Assembly: GCF_022627955.1 (NCBI RefSeq)
Contig: NZ_JABXGD010000005.1
Coordinates: 62,001-126,000, forward strand
Source of the DNA: Microbacterium sp. C5A9
GTDB taxonomy: Bacteria; Actinomycetota; Actinomycetes; Actinomycetales; Microbacteriaceae
Direction: 5' to 3'
DNA: 64,000 nucleotides
Shown here: positions 31,845 to 39,839 of the stretch, piece by piece
How positions within the stretch are numbered: the first letter of the stretch is position 1
Layout: the number at the start of each line of letters is the position of its first letter
Notes under the pieces: generated by a model
Told to the model about the DNA's origin: nothing
Databases searched by the model: none
The model's input: the letters and a program-made list of their open reading frames with translations, nothing else
Translations under genes and position numbers: made by a program

Positions 31845-32891
31845 ATGACTGATCTGCGTGCGCTTCTCGGCATCGAGCATCCGATCGTCCTCGGCCCGTT
31901 CGGCGGGCTCTCGTCGGTGGCGCTGGCCGCGGCGGTGAGCGAGGCAGGCGGGCTCGGCGGATACGGTCTCTACGGCTATGACGGCGACCGCATCCGGGCG
32001 ACCGTCGCCGAGCTGCACCGGGCGACCGCACGACCCTTCGCCGTGAACATCTGGATCCCGACCGGCGACGAGGTCGAGCCGAACGCCCAGCACGCCGTGT
32101 TCGCGCAGGCGCTGCAGCCGTTCTACGACGCGGTCGGCGTCGAGATGCCGCCCCGACCCGCGCGCTACCTTCCGCCGCTCGACGAGCAGCTCGACGCGAT
32201 CTGGGAGTCGGCTCCTCCCGTGCTGAGCGTCGTCTTCGGGGTGCCCTCGGAGGAGGTCGTCGCCGAGGCGCATCGCCGCGGCATCCGCATCGTCGGCACC
32301 GCCACGACCGTCGCCGAGGCGGTGGCGCTCGCCGACTCGGGGGTCGATGCCGTCGTGGCGACCGGACTCGAGGCCGGAGGGCACCGGGTGTCGTTCCTGC
32401 GGCCCGCCGAGGAGTCGCTCATCGGCACCCTCGCGCTCGTGCCCCAGGTGGTCGACGCGGTCGACGTGCCGGTGATCGCCGCCGGCGGCATCGCCGACCG
32501 TCGCGGGGTCGCCGCCGCGTTCGCGCTCGGCGCCTCGGGCGTGCAGATCGGCACGGCCTTTCTGGCCACCGTCGAATCGGCCGCGACGGACGCGCACCGC
32601 GCGGCGATCCGCTCGACGGCGGCCGACGGCACCGTGCTGACCCGCGCGATGAGCGGCCGGCTGGCGCGCGGCGCCCGCAACCGCGCGGTGCGGGCGATCG
32701 AGGCGAGTGGCACGATCGCCCCGTTCCCGATGCAGAACTGGCTCACCGGGCGGTTCCGTGCCGCGGCGAGCGAGCAGAACCTCGGCGAGCTGCAGTCGCT
32801 GTGGATGGGGCAGGGTGCGCCGCTCGTGGCGCACGGCACCGCCGCCGAGACCTTCGCGGAGATGCTCGCGGGAGTGCCGGCCGCCGGCTAG
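31845..32891 (+). CDS. Nitronate monooxygenase-like FMN enzyme (NPD family)
   Basis: A 348-residue TIM-barrel FMN protein of the nitronate monooxygenase/2-nitropropane dioxygenase superfamily. Visible are the N-terminal HPIVLGPFGGLSSVALAAAVSEAGGLGG, the FMN phosphate-binding AAGGIADRRGVAAAFALGASGVQIGTAFLAT, and the glycine-rich ATGLEAGGHR containing the catalytic-type His. The family detoxifies nitronates such as propionate-3-nitronate, or acts as NADH:quinone reductase; subtype is not settled. It overlaps the convergent purU by 4 bp. Confidence 0.87.
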   Translation: MTDLRALLGIEHPIVLGPFGGLSSVALAAAVSEAGGLGGYGLYGYDGDRIRATVAELHRATARPFAVNIWIPTGDEVEPNAQHAVFAQALQPFYDAVGVEMPPRPARYLPPLDEQLDAIWESAPPVLSVVFGVPSEEVVAEAHRRGIRIVGTATTVAEAVALADSGVDAVVATGLEAGGHRVSFLRPAEESLIGTLALVPQVVDAVDVPVIAAGGIADRRGVAAAFALGASGVQIGTAFLATVESAATDAHRAAIRSTAADGTVLTRAMSGRLARGARNRAVRAIEASGTIAPFPMQNWLTGRFRAAASEQNLGELQSLWMGQGAPLVAHGTAAETFAEMLAGVPAAG

Positions 32892-33739
32892 AGGATGACG
32901 GTCGAGCGGCCGTGCACGATCACGCGGTCCTCGGCATGCCACTGCACCGCGCGCGCCAACACCAGGCGCTCGACGTCGGCTCCGCGACGCTGCAGCTCGG
33001 CGGCGGACTCGGAGTGCGTGACGCGGGTGACGTCCTGCTCGATGATCGGGCCCTCGTCGAGGTCGGCGGTCGCGTAGTGCGCGGTCGCGCCGATCAGCTT
33101 GACCCCGCGGTCCTTCGCACGCGCATACGGGTTCGCGCCGATGAAGGCGGGCAGGAACGAGTGGTGGATGTTGATGATCGGCGCACCGACGCCCTCGATG
33201 AAGTCATCGGTGAGGATCTGCATGTACCGCGCGAGCACGACGAGGTCGACATTGCCCCGCAGCAGCTCCAGCTGACGCTGCTCCATCGCCAGCTTGTCTC
33301 CCGAGGGGATGTGCACGAACGGCACACCGAACGAACGCACCGACTCGGCGAGATCGGGGTGGTTCGACACGACCATGGTGACGTCGATGTCGAGCTGTCC
33401 GCGCTGCGTGCGCCACAGCAGCTCCATCAGGCAGTGATCGTACTTCGACACGAAGATCGCCACGCGCTTGCGGCGGGCAGTGTCGTGCAGGGACCACTCC
33501 ATGCCGAATCGCTCGGCGACCGCCGCGATGTCGGCTTCGAGAGCCGGACGCGCGGCGGAGAGGCCGGGGAGGTGGATCACGGTGCGCTGGAAGAAGCGGC
33601 CGCCCTCGGAGTCCGTCGAGTGCTGGTCGAGCGAGATGATGTTCGCGCCGTGCTGCGCGAGCACGCCGGCGACGGCGGAGACGATGCCGGGCTGGTCGTC
33701 GCAGGCGATGAGCAGACGGGCGGTGTCGGGCTGAGACAT
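32888..33739 (-). CDS. purU: Formyltetrahydrofolate deformylase
   Basis: A 283-residue PurU, hydrolysing 10-formyl-THF to formate and THF to balance one-carbon pools. The ACT domain (~7-90: LLIACDDQPGIVSAVAGVLAQHGANIISLDQHS) is the regulatory Gly/Met-sensing part. The formyltransferase-fold catalytic domain has VSNHPDL, the NIHHSFLPAF active site (Asn/His) and DLDEGPIIEQDV (Asp). The length is normal for the family. The start at 33739 has GAGGAGT upstream; a longer in-frame extension is low complexity and rejected. Confidence 0.95.
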   Translation of the reverse strand: MSQPDTARLLIACDDQPGIVSAVAGVLAQHGANIISLDQHSTDSEGGRFFQRTVIHLPGLSAARPALEADIAAVAERFGMEWSLHDTARRKRVAIFVSKYDHCLMELLWRTQRGQLDIDVTMVVSNHPDLAESVRSFGVPFVHIPSGDKLAMEQRQLELLRGNVDLVVLARYMQILTDDFIEGVGAPIINIHHSFLPAFIGANPYARAKDRGVKLIGATAHYATADLDEGPIIEQDVTRVTHSESAAELQRRGADVERLVLARAVQWHAEDRVIVHGRSTVIL

Positions 33740-33804
33740 GGGGACTCCTCGAGGGTGTGCATCGATTCTGCCGTGCCGGGCGCCCGCCGAGCGAATCGCG
33801 GACC

Positions 33805-33810
33805 TACCCT
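33805..33810 (+). promoter_or_regulatory. Leaderless -10 box (TACCCT) of the 33817 gene
   Basis: TACCCT ends 6 nt before ATG 33817, which decides for this start over ATG 33823. Confidence 0.55.
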
Positions 33811-33816
33811 GGAGGG

Positions 33817-34296
33817 ATGGACATGCAGGGGGCGACCGCATCGGCGCTGCTCGCGAGCGCGCGGGCCGGGCTCGCGGGGGCGCCCCGCGAAGGACTCGGC
33901 GAGGAGCGCGAGTCACGCTGGCGCGGGCACCGGATCGTGCGGATCGGCGAGGCCTGGCACCTCGGAGTGCTGCTGCTGACCGAAGAGCACACTCTCGCCA
34001 CCGCCGAGGTGCTGCGCGCCGCCGACCCGGGGCGACGCGGATACACGGCCGAGTCGGCCCGCGAGCGCGCCGCGCGCCGGGCGCTCGCGCTGCGGGGAGG
34101 CTTCGGCGAGGGCGAGGTCGCGCACATCGGCTGGAGCGTCATCGACGTGGATGCGGTCGACGCCGGCGGATCGTCGGGTCCGCTGGCCGTCATCGACGGC
34201 GTGCCCTCCGTACGATGGAGCACCGCGGGCGGATGGATGCCGCTGGAGGCATATCTTCGTGAGAGGGTGCAGCTGCTGCGCGACGCCGTGGCGTGA
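33817..34296 (+). CDS. Hypothetical cytosolic protein, 159 residues
   Basis: I do not recognise this family with certainty. It is rich in Arg/Glu/Ala and has no membrane helix or signal peptide. Residues ~30-60 (SRWRGHRIVRIGEAWHLGVLLLTEEHTLATAEVLRA) and ~100-140 (AHIGWSVIDVDAVDAG) suggest a small alpha/beta fold. GC3 and codon use match its neighbours, so it is likely real. ATG 33823 is an alternative start with GGAGGG at good spacing, if the message is not leaderless. Confidence 0.68.
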   Translation: MDMQGATASALLASARAGLAGAPREGLGEERESRWRGHRIVRIGEAWHLGVLLLTEEHTLATAEVLRAADPGRRGYTAESARERAARRALALRGGFGEGEVAHIGWSVIDVDAVDAGGSSGPLAVIDGVPSVRWSTAGGWMPLEAYLRERVQLLRDAVA

Positions 34297-34355
34297 TCAC
34301 GCGAGCCCACGCGACCGATCGCGGTGCGGGTGCGGGTGCGGTGGGGTGCGGAAGC

Positions 34356-35075
34356 TCAGTCCGCGAACGTCTGCGCGAAGCGGCGCAGCAGGGCGGCCCC
34401 CTCGGTGACGGATGCCGAGAGCACCTGCCGCTGCACGAGATCGAACTCCTCCGGGTCGAAGTATCCGGTCGTGCGGTAGAAGGTCATGCGGTCGGCGAAG
34501 TCGCGGGGAGTGGGCTCAGGGTGGAACTGCGCCGTGTACAGGTGGGTGCCGACCCGGTAGGCCTGCACAGGGCAGGTCGCGTTGGTGGCGAGCAGCACCG
34601 CGCCGTCGGGCACGGCGACCGCGCTCTCCTTGTGCGCCGTGAACACCGTGAGTGCGGGAGCGCTGGGCCCGAAAATCGGGTCGTCGGCTGCCGCGGCGGT
34701 GGTCTCGATCACGGCGGCGCTCGCGGACTCGGGTGTCGCCGAGGTCACCTCGCCCCCCAGCATGCGCGTGACCACGCCGATGCTGAAGCACGTGAAGAAG
34801 GCGGCGATCTCACCGGCGATGGCGCTGCGCGCGATCCGCTCGAGGTCGCCCTCGACACGGCGCTGCACCGGCGACTTCGCGGGGTCGGTGACGTTGAACG
34901 GCGAACCGCCCACCACCACGCCGCGGTAGCGGGCGAGACGAGCAGGGTCCAGGCGCTCGGTCAACAGGTCGAGACGGTCGACGACGTCGACGCCGAGTGC
35001 GCGCCGGAACGAGGCGTGCTCGGCGTCTGCCGCCCCGAGCTCGGGACGCACGCAGACGTAGAGAAGCGAGACCAC
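34356..35075 (-). CDS. Class I glutamine amidotransferase-like protein
   Basis: A 239-residue protein of the GATase1 fold. The presumed nucleophile elbow is FFTCFSIGVV, whose Cys is followed by Phe-Ser-Ile-Gly rather than the usual Gly-x-Cys-x-Gly; the catalytic His-Pro-Glu is intact (YTAQFHPEPTP). No synthase partner domain is present, so it may act alone, like GMP-synthase-like or peptidase-like members. The start is set at GTG 35075, 6 nt after TAGACT, although GTG 35078 directly before it is also in frame. The function is unassigned. Confidence 0.78.
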   Translation of the reverse strand: MVSLLYVCVRPELGAADAEHASFRRALGVDVVDRLDLLTERLDPARLARYRGVVVGGSPFNVTDPAKSPVQRRVEGDLERIARSAIAGEIAAFFTCFSIGVVTRMLGGEVTSATPESASAAVIETTAAAADDPIFGPSAPALTVFTAHKESAVAVPDGAVLLATNATCPVQAYRVGTHLYTAQFHPEPTPRDFADRMTFYRTTGYFDPEEFDLVQRQVLSASVTEGAALLRRFAQTFAD

Positions 35076-35081
35076 CACGAG

Positions 35082-35087
35082 AGTCTA
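35082..35087 (-). promoter_or_regulatory. Leaderless -10 box (TAGACT) of the GATase-like gene
   Basis: TAGACT on the minus strand, 6 nt from GTG 35075; this spacing selects the second of two adjacent GTG codons. Confidence 0.6.
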
Positions 35088-35094
35088 ACGAGCG

Positions 35095-35856
35095 TCAGCG
35101 CGACGAATTCGCCGTGCGTCCCCGCACGATGCCCACGAACGTGTCGACGTCGGGCGTGGTGCGCTCGCGCGGCCAGGCCAGAGCGACGGTCGACGTCGGG
35201 CCGTCGGCCAGCACCCGGTGATCGGCGTCCTTGCGGTGATGCACGCGGGCGAGCGACATCGGCACGATCACGATGCCGATGCCCGTCGCGGCGGTCGCGA
35301 TCGACTCGGCGGTCGGCAGCGGCGCGAAGGCCGGGGCCAGCGCGCCGGGCACCGTGAACGGCACGAGCGCGTCGTCGGAGGGCGTCATGACGACCTCGCC
35401 CGCCAGGTCGGAGAGCGTGAGCTCGTCGGCCGCGAGCAGGTGCGACTCGATCGAGGTGACGACCACGGGAAGCTCGTCGTACAGGGGGATGACGTGCACC
35501 GCGTCGCGGCTCAGACCGGCGGCCGCCAGAGCCTCGTCATCGAGGGGCAGTCGCACGAGCGCCGCATCGACGTCGGAGAGAGCCGTCTGCTGCGCTGCGA
35601 CAGTGATCGGCACGAGCTCGAGCGGCACCTGGGGCATCCGCTGCTTCCAGGCGTCGATCCACTTGCCGGGAGTGGCGCCGGGCACCGTGCCGAGGCGGAA
35701 GGAGCGCGGCTCCTCGGGCTCGGGCGCGGGAGCGTCGAAGGCGACCTTGGCGGTCTTCTTCGGCGGCTTCGGCGGGGGGAAGCGCTGCGCGGGCGCGGCC
35801 TTGCTGCGCCGCACCGGTCCGGTCGGGCGCGAGGGTCGCCGCTGCTGCTTCGCCAT
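35095..35856 (-). CDS. LysR-type substrate-binding-domain protein lacking the HTH
   Basis: A 253-residue protein. After a ~50-residue basic, Pro/Lys-rich N-terminus (PTGPVRRSKAAPAQRFPPPK), residues ~53-245 look like the LysR effector (periplasmic-binding-like) domain: RLGTVPGATPGKWIDAWKQRMP, then DVDAALVRLPLDDEALAAAGL, and TAATGIGIVIVPMSLARV. No DNA-binding HTH precedes it. It could be a ligand sensor acting through protein contact, or a decayed LysR; the basic tail might still contact nucleic acid. TACTCT lies 6 nt before ATG 35856. Confidence 0.8.
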   Translation of the reverse strand: MAKQQRRPSRPTGPVRRSKAAPAQRFPPPKPPKKTAKVAFDAPAPEPEEPRSFRLGTVPGATPGKWIDAWKQRMPQVPLELVPITVAAQQTALSDVDAALVRLPLDDEALAAAGLSRDAVHVIPLYDELPVVVTSIESHLLAADELTLSDLAGEVVMTPSDDALVPFTVPGALAPAFAPLPTAESIATAATGIGIVIVPMSLARVHHRKDADHRVLADGPTSTVALAWPRERTTPDVDTFVGIVRGRTANSSR

Positions 35857-35862
35857 CAGGCC

Positions 35863-35868
35863 AGAGTA
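35863..35868 (-). promoter_or_regulatory. Leaderless -10 box (TACTCT) of the LysR-domain gene
   Basis: TACTCT on the minus strand, 6 nt from ATG 35856, which fixes the start and excludes a 46-residue upstream extension. Confidence 0.6.
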
Positions 35869-35911
35869 CCCGGCGGGGTGCTGCCCGCCGGGCCGATCCG
35901 GGTCTTCGGGG

Positions 35912-36319
35912 TCAGGCCGCGAGCCAGAGGCCTCGGCGATCGGTGGCGACGGTGAGTCCCGCGGCGACCGTCTCGTCGTCGCCGATGCGCGCACCGCGCA
36001 CGATGCGCGCGCCCGCGCCGACCTCGGTGCGGACTCCGACGTGGGCGTTGTCGCCCACCGCGGCGCCCTGGCCGATGTGCGCGTGCGCCTCGATGTGCGC
36101 GCCTTCGCCGATCACGGCATCCGGTTCGATCCACGCACCGCGTGCGACGGTCGCGCCGGCCCCGACGCGTGCGCCGGGTTCGACGTACGCGCCTGCTTCG
36201 ACGTGCGCCTTGGGGTGCACCTTCGCGCCGTGCGCGACGAGACCGCGACCGTTGGCGTGCTTGCGGTATCGCAGCGTGGCGCCCTGGTCGTTCTCGATGT
36301 CGATGTAGTTCTTACCCAC
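35912..36319 (-). CDS. Left-handed beta-helix (hexapeptide-repeat) protein
   Basis: A 135-residue protein. Residues ~25-120 are almost entirely hexapeptide repeats of the [LIV]-G-x4 type (HGAKVHPKAHVEAGAYVE..., GEGAHIEAHAHIGQGAAVG), about 15 turns' worth, as in acyltransferases and carbonic anhydrase-like gamma folds. No acceptor or catalytic domain accompanies it. The several His residues could bind metal, as in gamma-class carbonic anhydrases, but the triad cannot be shown. GTG 36319 has GGGGAGGA immediately upstream. A longer frame to 36403 overlaps the promoter palindrome and is rejected. Confidence 0.78.
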   Translation of the reverse strand: MGKNYIDIENDQGATLRYRKHANGRGLVAHGAKVHPKAHVEAGAYVEPGARVGAGATVARGAWIEPDAVIGEGAHIEAHAHIGQGAAVGDNAHVGVRTEVGAGARIVRGARIGDDETVAAGLTVATDRRGLWLAA

Positions 36320-36330
36320 GATTCCTCCCC

Positions 36331-36366
36331 GTGCTCCGAACCTGCTCCGAACCTGTTCGGATATAT
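36331..36366 (-). promoter_or_regulatory. Promoter with CCGAAC-AG-GTTCGG dyad and direct repeat
   Basis: Upstream of the beta-helix gene, on the minus strand, AGGTTCGGAGC occurs twice in tandem, and the first copy completes the dyad CCGAAC-AG-GTTCGG. An A/T element TATATC lies just before it. It loosely recalls CGAAC-type SOS boxes but lacks their spacing, so the regulator is unknown. Confidence 0.5.
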
Positions 36367-36412
36367 CAACAACCACGGGACCGCTCGATTCATTCCCGAG
36401 CATGGAATCAGG

Positions 36413-37186
36413 TCATCGCTGGCAGACGGGGCACCAGAAGGTGATGCGCTCGCGGGTCGGATCCGCGCCCAGCTCGCCCCGACGGATGGGGGTGCCGCAG
36501 CGTCGGCACGGCCGCCCGGCGCGTCCGTAGACCCACGTGCCCTGACCCGGTCGATCGACCCCGGTGAAGGTGCGGTGCCGACGGTCGCGATTCGCGCGGA
36601 TCGTGCGCACGCCGAGGGCGAGCAGGGCCACGACATCGACCTCGGGGGTGGGCGTGGTCGGCAGGATCCCACGGAGGAACAGCAGCTCGGCCGCGTACTC
36701 GTTCCCGAAGCCGGCGACGGAGCGCTGATCGAGGAGGGCGACGTGGATCGCGCGGGTGTCGGCGCTCAGGCGGCGCGCGGCCTCGGCGGCATCCCAGTCG
36801 GGACCGAGCGGATCGGGCCCGAGGTGCCCCACCAGGTCCTGCTCGTCGCGTGTCGGCACGACCTTGATCTCGGCCAGGTCGATGCCGACGGCGTCACGGT
36901 CGGCCGTGCCGACGATGGCGCGCACCTTGAAGGCAGGATGCCGCCACTTCTCGCCCGACCGATAGGTCAGCCACGCGCCGTCCATGCGCAGATGGGAATG
37001 CAGAGTGGTGTCGCCGATGCGCAGCAGCAGATGCTTGCCGCGCGGGATCGAGGCGATGATCGGCTGGCCGGTGAGATCGACCGTCGCGAACCGCGGGACG
37101 CGCAGGTCGAAGCGGGCGACCTCGGACCCGACCAGCGCCTCTTCGAGACGCTTCGCCGTGCGGAAGACGGTGTCGCCCTCGGGCAT
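36413..37186 (-). CDS. Fpg/Nei-family DNA glycosylase (endonuclease VIII-like)
   Basis: A 257-residue base-excision glycosylase/AP lyase. MPEGDTVFRTAK gives the catalytic Pro2 and Glu3 typical of Nei rather than Fpg. The middle has the helix-two-turn-helix with Asn and Tyr (SVAGFGNEYAAELLFLRGI). The C-terminal zinc finger is CRRCGTPIRRG...FWCPVCQR. It excises oxidised pyrimidines; the subtype resembles Nei2. Its ATG overlaps the upstream EI24 gene stop by one base (TGATG), so the two are coupled. Confidence 0.92.
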   Translation of the reverse strand: MPEGDTVFRTAKRLEEALVGSEVARFDLRVPRFATVDLTGQPIIASIPRGKHLLLRIGDTTLHSHLRMDGAWLTYRSGEKWRHPAFKVRAIVGTADRDAVGIDLAEIKVVPTRDEQDLVGHLGPDPLGPDWDAAEAARRLSADTRAIHVALLDQRSVAGFGNEYAAELLFLRGILPTTPTPEVDVVALLALGVRTIRANRDRRHRTFTGVDRPGQGTWVYGRAGRPCRRCGTPIRRGELGADPTRERITFWCPVCQR

Positions 37187-37956
37187 CAGGCCGGTCCCGG
37201 CTGCTCGGGTGCGGTCGCGGCGAGCGGGGTGCGCTGCAGCATGGTGCGCGCGAGCAGGGTCGAACCGGCGACGGCCGCGGGCATGACGGCCACTGCACCC
37301 CCGGGGATCAGGAAGCACAGCTGCGTCGCCACCCCGAACCCGAGCACGCGGGCGCGGCTGTTGCGGAAGAGCGCGGCGCGGTCGGCGGGGCTCAGATCGC
37401 GGGCGTCGAACGCGCGTCCGGTGAGCTCGCGCGCCAGCAGCCGCCCCGAGAGCGCCACGCCGAGCACCGCGCCGAGCACGCCGCCCACCAGCGGGATGAG
37501 CCCGATCAGCAGCACGACGACCGCGACGAGGACGCCGAGGAGCACGAGACGGATGCCCTCGCCGAGGGCCGTCCAGAACCCGCCCCCCTCGGAGTCGGGC
37601 GCGTCGCCGAGGTCCTTCTCGACCGCCTGCCAGATCCGCTGGTAGAACGGGTCGCCGATGGCCAGGGCGAGGGCGCTGAACACCGCGCTCGCGAGCGCGA
37701 GAGCCGCGACGAGCACGACCAGACTCACGGCACCGCGGAACAGCGACCGCCACGGCTCGAGCCACCGGTCGGCGAACGGCGTCAGCGCATCGGAGATCAG
37801 CCCGAGCGACAGGGCGAGGGGCACGAGCACCGCGATCAGCAGCACGGCGGCGATCAGCGCGGGCACGAGCCCGAGCGCCATGAGACCGGGACGCCGTCGC
37901 CACGTGCCGAATCCGCGCAGGAGGGTGCGGATCCCCTCGAAGAACTCGCCGATCAT
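37186..37956 (-). CDS. EI24-domain (CysZ-like) membrane protein
   Basis: A 256-residue membrane protein with about six hydrophobic segments (from residue ~27) and the EI24/CysZ pattern: FFEGIRTLLRGFGTWRRRPGLMALGLVPALIAA at the start and SRARVLGFGVATQLCFLIPGGAVAVMPAAVAGSTLLA at the end. Family members include sulfate transporter CysZ, but actinobacterial ones are mostly uncharacterised. TAGGCT lies 6 nt before ATG 37956; the downstream Nei gene shares its message. Confidence 0.85.
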   Translation of the reverse strand: MIGEFFEGIRTLLRGFGTWRRRPGLMALGLVPALIAAVLLIAVLVPLALSLGLISDALTPFADRWLEPWRSLFRGAVSLVVLVAALALASAVFSALALAIGDPFYQRIWQAVEKDLGDAPDSEGGGFWTALGEGIRLVLLGVLVAVVVLLIGLIPLVGGVLGAVLGVALSGRLLARELTGRAFDARDLSPADRAALFRNSRARVLGFGVATQLCFLIPGGAVAVMPAAVAGSTLLARTMLQRTPLAATAPEQPGPA

Positions 37957-37962
37957 CCCCTC

Positions 37963-37968
37963 AGCCTA
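37963..37968 (-). promoter_or_regulatory. Leaderless -10 box (TAGGCT) of the EI24 gene
   Basis: TAGGCT on the minus strand, 6 nt from ATG 37956. It overlaps the very end of the upstream HAD gene. Confidence 0.6.
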
Positions 37969-38679
37969 GGAGGCGGATGAGGAAACCGTCGCGTCGGGCA
38001 CGAGATCGCGCAGCATCCGCACATCGAGATCGAGCATCGAGCGCACCGCGTGCACGCCGCCGGGACGTGCGCGGGTCGAATCCCCGATGACGACCGTCGT
38101 GCATCCGGCAGCCAGAGCGGCGGTGGCGCCCACGAGCGAGTCCTCGAGGGCGATGCAGTGTCGTGCGGGCAGCCCCAGCGCCGCGGCGGCCTGCAGGTAG
38201 GGATCCGGCGCGGGCTTGAGGCGGGTCGCGTCATCGGCGGTCACCGTCGCACGGAACGACGACAGGTCGACGGAGAGGGCGAAGCGATCGACCCAGTGCC
38301 GAGGCGACGACGTGACGAGTGCCACGGGCACCTCGGCCGCGCTCAGGGCATGGAGCAGCCGCTCGGCGCCGGGACGCCAGGTGACGTCGTGCGAGTACGC
38401 CTCGAGGGAACGGCGGTCGAGGTCGGCGGCGACCTCGGCGATCGGCTCGGGAAGGCGCAGGCGGGTGTGCAGCAGGGTCGCCGCTCCCACGAGATCGAGG
38501 CCCTCGGCCGCGGCCACGATGTCGGCGACGGAGACGGCGACGGCTGCGGGCGCGCTCGGAACGGCGGGCGAGCGCTCGGTCACGAAGCGCTCGATCACGA
38601 GCAGCCATGTGCGCTCGGTGTCGAGGAGTGTCCCGTCCATGTCGCTCAGCACCGCCCAGGCCGGAGAGTCGTCGTGCAT
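37966..38679 (-). CDS. HAD-family phosphatase (beta-PGM/phosphatase type)
   Basis: A 237-residue HAD subfamily IA hydrolase. Motif I is LSDMDGTLLDTE (Asp-x-Asp), motif II is VALVTSSPRHWV, the Lys is in TRLKPAPDPYLQAA, and motif III/IV is CIALEDSLVGATAALAAG. The helical cap between residues ~15 and 95 suggests a small sugar-phosphate or nucleotide substrate. GAGAGGA precedes ATG 38679; the much longer upstream frame overlaps the divergent GntR gene and is rejected. Confidence 0.9.
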   Translation of the reverse strand: MHDDSPAWAVLSDMDGTLLDTERTWLLVIERFVTERSPAVPSAPAAVAVSVADIVAAAEGLDLVGAATLLHTRLRLPEPIAEVAADLDRRSLEAYSHDVTWRPGAERLLHALSAAEVPVALVTSSPRHWVDRFALSVDLSSFRATVTADDATRLKPAPDPYLQAAAALGLPARHCIALEDSLVGATAALAAGCTTVVIGDSTRARPGGVHAVRSMLDLDVRMLRDLVPDATVSSSAS

Positions 38680-38936
38680 GGGGATCCTCTCGCCGCCACG
38701 ATCCGGATGGTTCGCTGCGTCCATCCCGTCGGCCGGACGAGGACGTCGCGCGGACGCGAGGGAAACGGCGGATGAACAGCGGAGGGACGCCGGGGGAAAC
38801 CCGATGGACAGCTGCGTGCACGTGTGCAGCCACGGCGCGACGGCGGCGGAGAGAGCCCCCTCGCCGTGGGTACGCTGGCGGCGGATCGCGCCCCGAGACC
38901 GCCTCGATCGAGCGCGCCGCCGGAGGGGAGTCCGTC

Positions 38937-39674
38937 GTGCACCGGTACCGCGAGATCGCGAGCGACCTGTCGACGCAGATCGTCGAAGGCCGGTTCGACG
39001 CCACCGGCATGCTGCCCGCCGAGGATCAGCTCGCGCGCACCTACGAGGTCTCCCGCGGCACCGTGCGCAACGCGCTCGTGCTGCTCGCCCGACAGGGCAC
39101 CATCGCCCCGAGACGCGGTTCGGGCTGGCTCGTGCGCACGACCCTGCAGAGCCAGCGGTTCTCGGAGCTGCGCTCGTTCGCCCAGTGGGCGTGGAGTCGG
39201 GGCATGGAGCCGGGCGGCCTGGTCGTCTCGCAGCACCGTCGTGCGCCCACCGCCGTCGAGGTGCGCCGGCTCCGGGGCGGAACACGCACCGGCGACGTCG
39301 TGGAGGTCGTGCGGCTCCGACAGCTCAACGGGAGGAACGTGATGCTCGAGCGCACCGTGTACCCGCCCTGGATCGCACCGTTCATCGAAGCCCTCCCGCC
39401 GGACGAGCCCTCGGTCGTCGGCGCGCTCGAGCAGCGTCATGGCGTGCGCATGGTGCACGGCGAGCACTCGATCGACGCGATCGCCGCGTCGAGTGACGAC
39501 GCCCGCCTCCTCGAGGTGCGGCGGTCCAGTCCGCTGCTGCGTGTGAACAGGGTGAGCTACGCGGCCGACGGGAGCGCCATCGAAGCCGGCGACGATCGCT
39601 ACCTCGCCGATACCATGTCGTTCCAGGTGCAGGCATCGCTGCAGGGCACCGAACTCACCCGCCGGTCGCACTGA
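38937..39674 (+). CDS. GntR/HutC-family transcriptional regulator
   Basis: A 245-residue regulator with an N-terminal winged HTH (~1-70: MLPAEDQLARTYEVSRGTVRNALVLLARQGTIAPRRGSGWLV) and a UTRA domain (~85-240). Start GTG 38937 has GGAGGGGAG upstream. The 257-bp gap before it contains a TACGCT -10-like box (about 38870) giving a ~60-nt leader. It reads into the metallophosphoesterase gene 165 bp later in the same orientation and is probably its local regulator. Confidence 0.88.
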   Translation: MHRYREIASDLSTQIVEGRFDATGMLPAEDQLARTYEVSRGTVRNALVLLARQGTIAPRRGSGWLVRTTLQSQRFSELRSFAQWAWSRGMEPGGLVVSQHRRAPTAVEVRRLRGGTRTGDVVEVVRLRQLNGRNVMLERTVYPPWIAPFIEALPPDEPSVVGALEQRHGVRMVHGEHSIDAIAASSDDARLLEVRRSSPLLRVNRVSYAADGSAIEAGDDRYLADTMSFQVQASLQGTELTRRSH

Positions 39675-39754
39675 GTAGCGGGCGGCATCGGGCCTGGACT
39701 CGTGTGCGCACGCGTCCACACCGATCCGGCCGCTCGCGTCATCCTTGGTCTCTC

Positions 39755-39787
39755 GTTCACCTTCCGTGCACGCGCGGTTGGGCATCG
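39755..39787 (+). promoter_or_regulatory. Possible PHO-box-like 11-bp direct repeats
   Basis: Three consecutive 11-bp units start GTTCACCTTCC, GTGCACGCGCG and GTTGGGCATCG. Only the first matches the actinobacterial PhoP half-site consensus (GTTCACC) well. They lie 53 bp upstream of the metallophosphoesterase ATG, where phosphate control would make sense. The call is weak. Confidence 0.3.
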
Positions 39788-39839
39788 GCGTCGATCGTCG
39801 AGGCATCCACCCCTCGTCTCTCGGAAGGACGACACCCCC

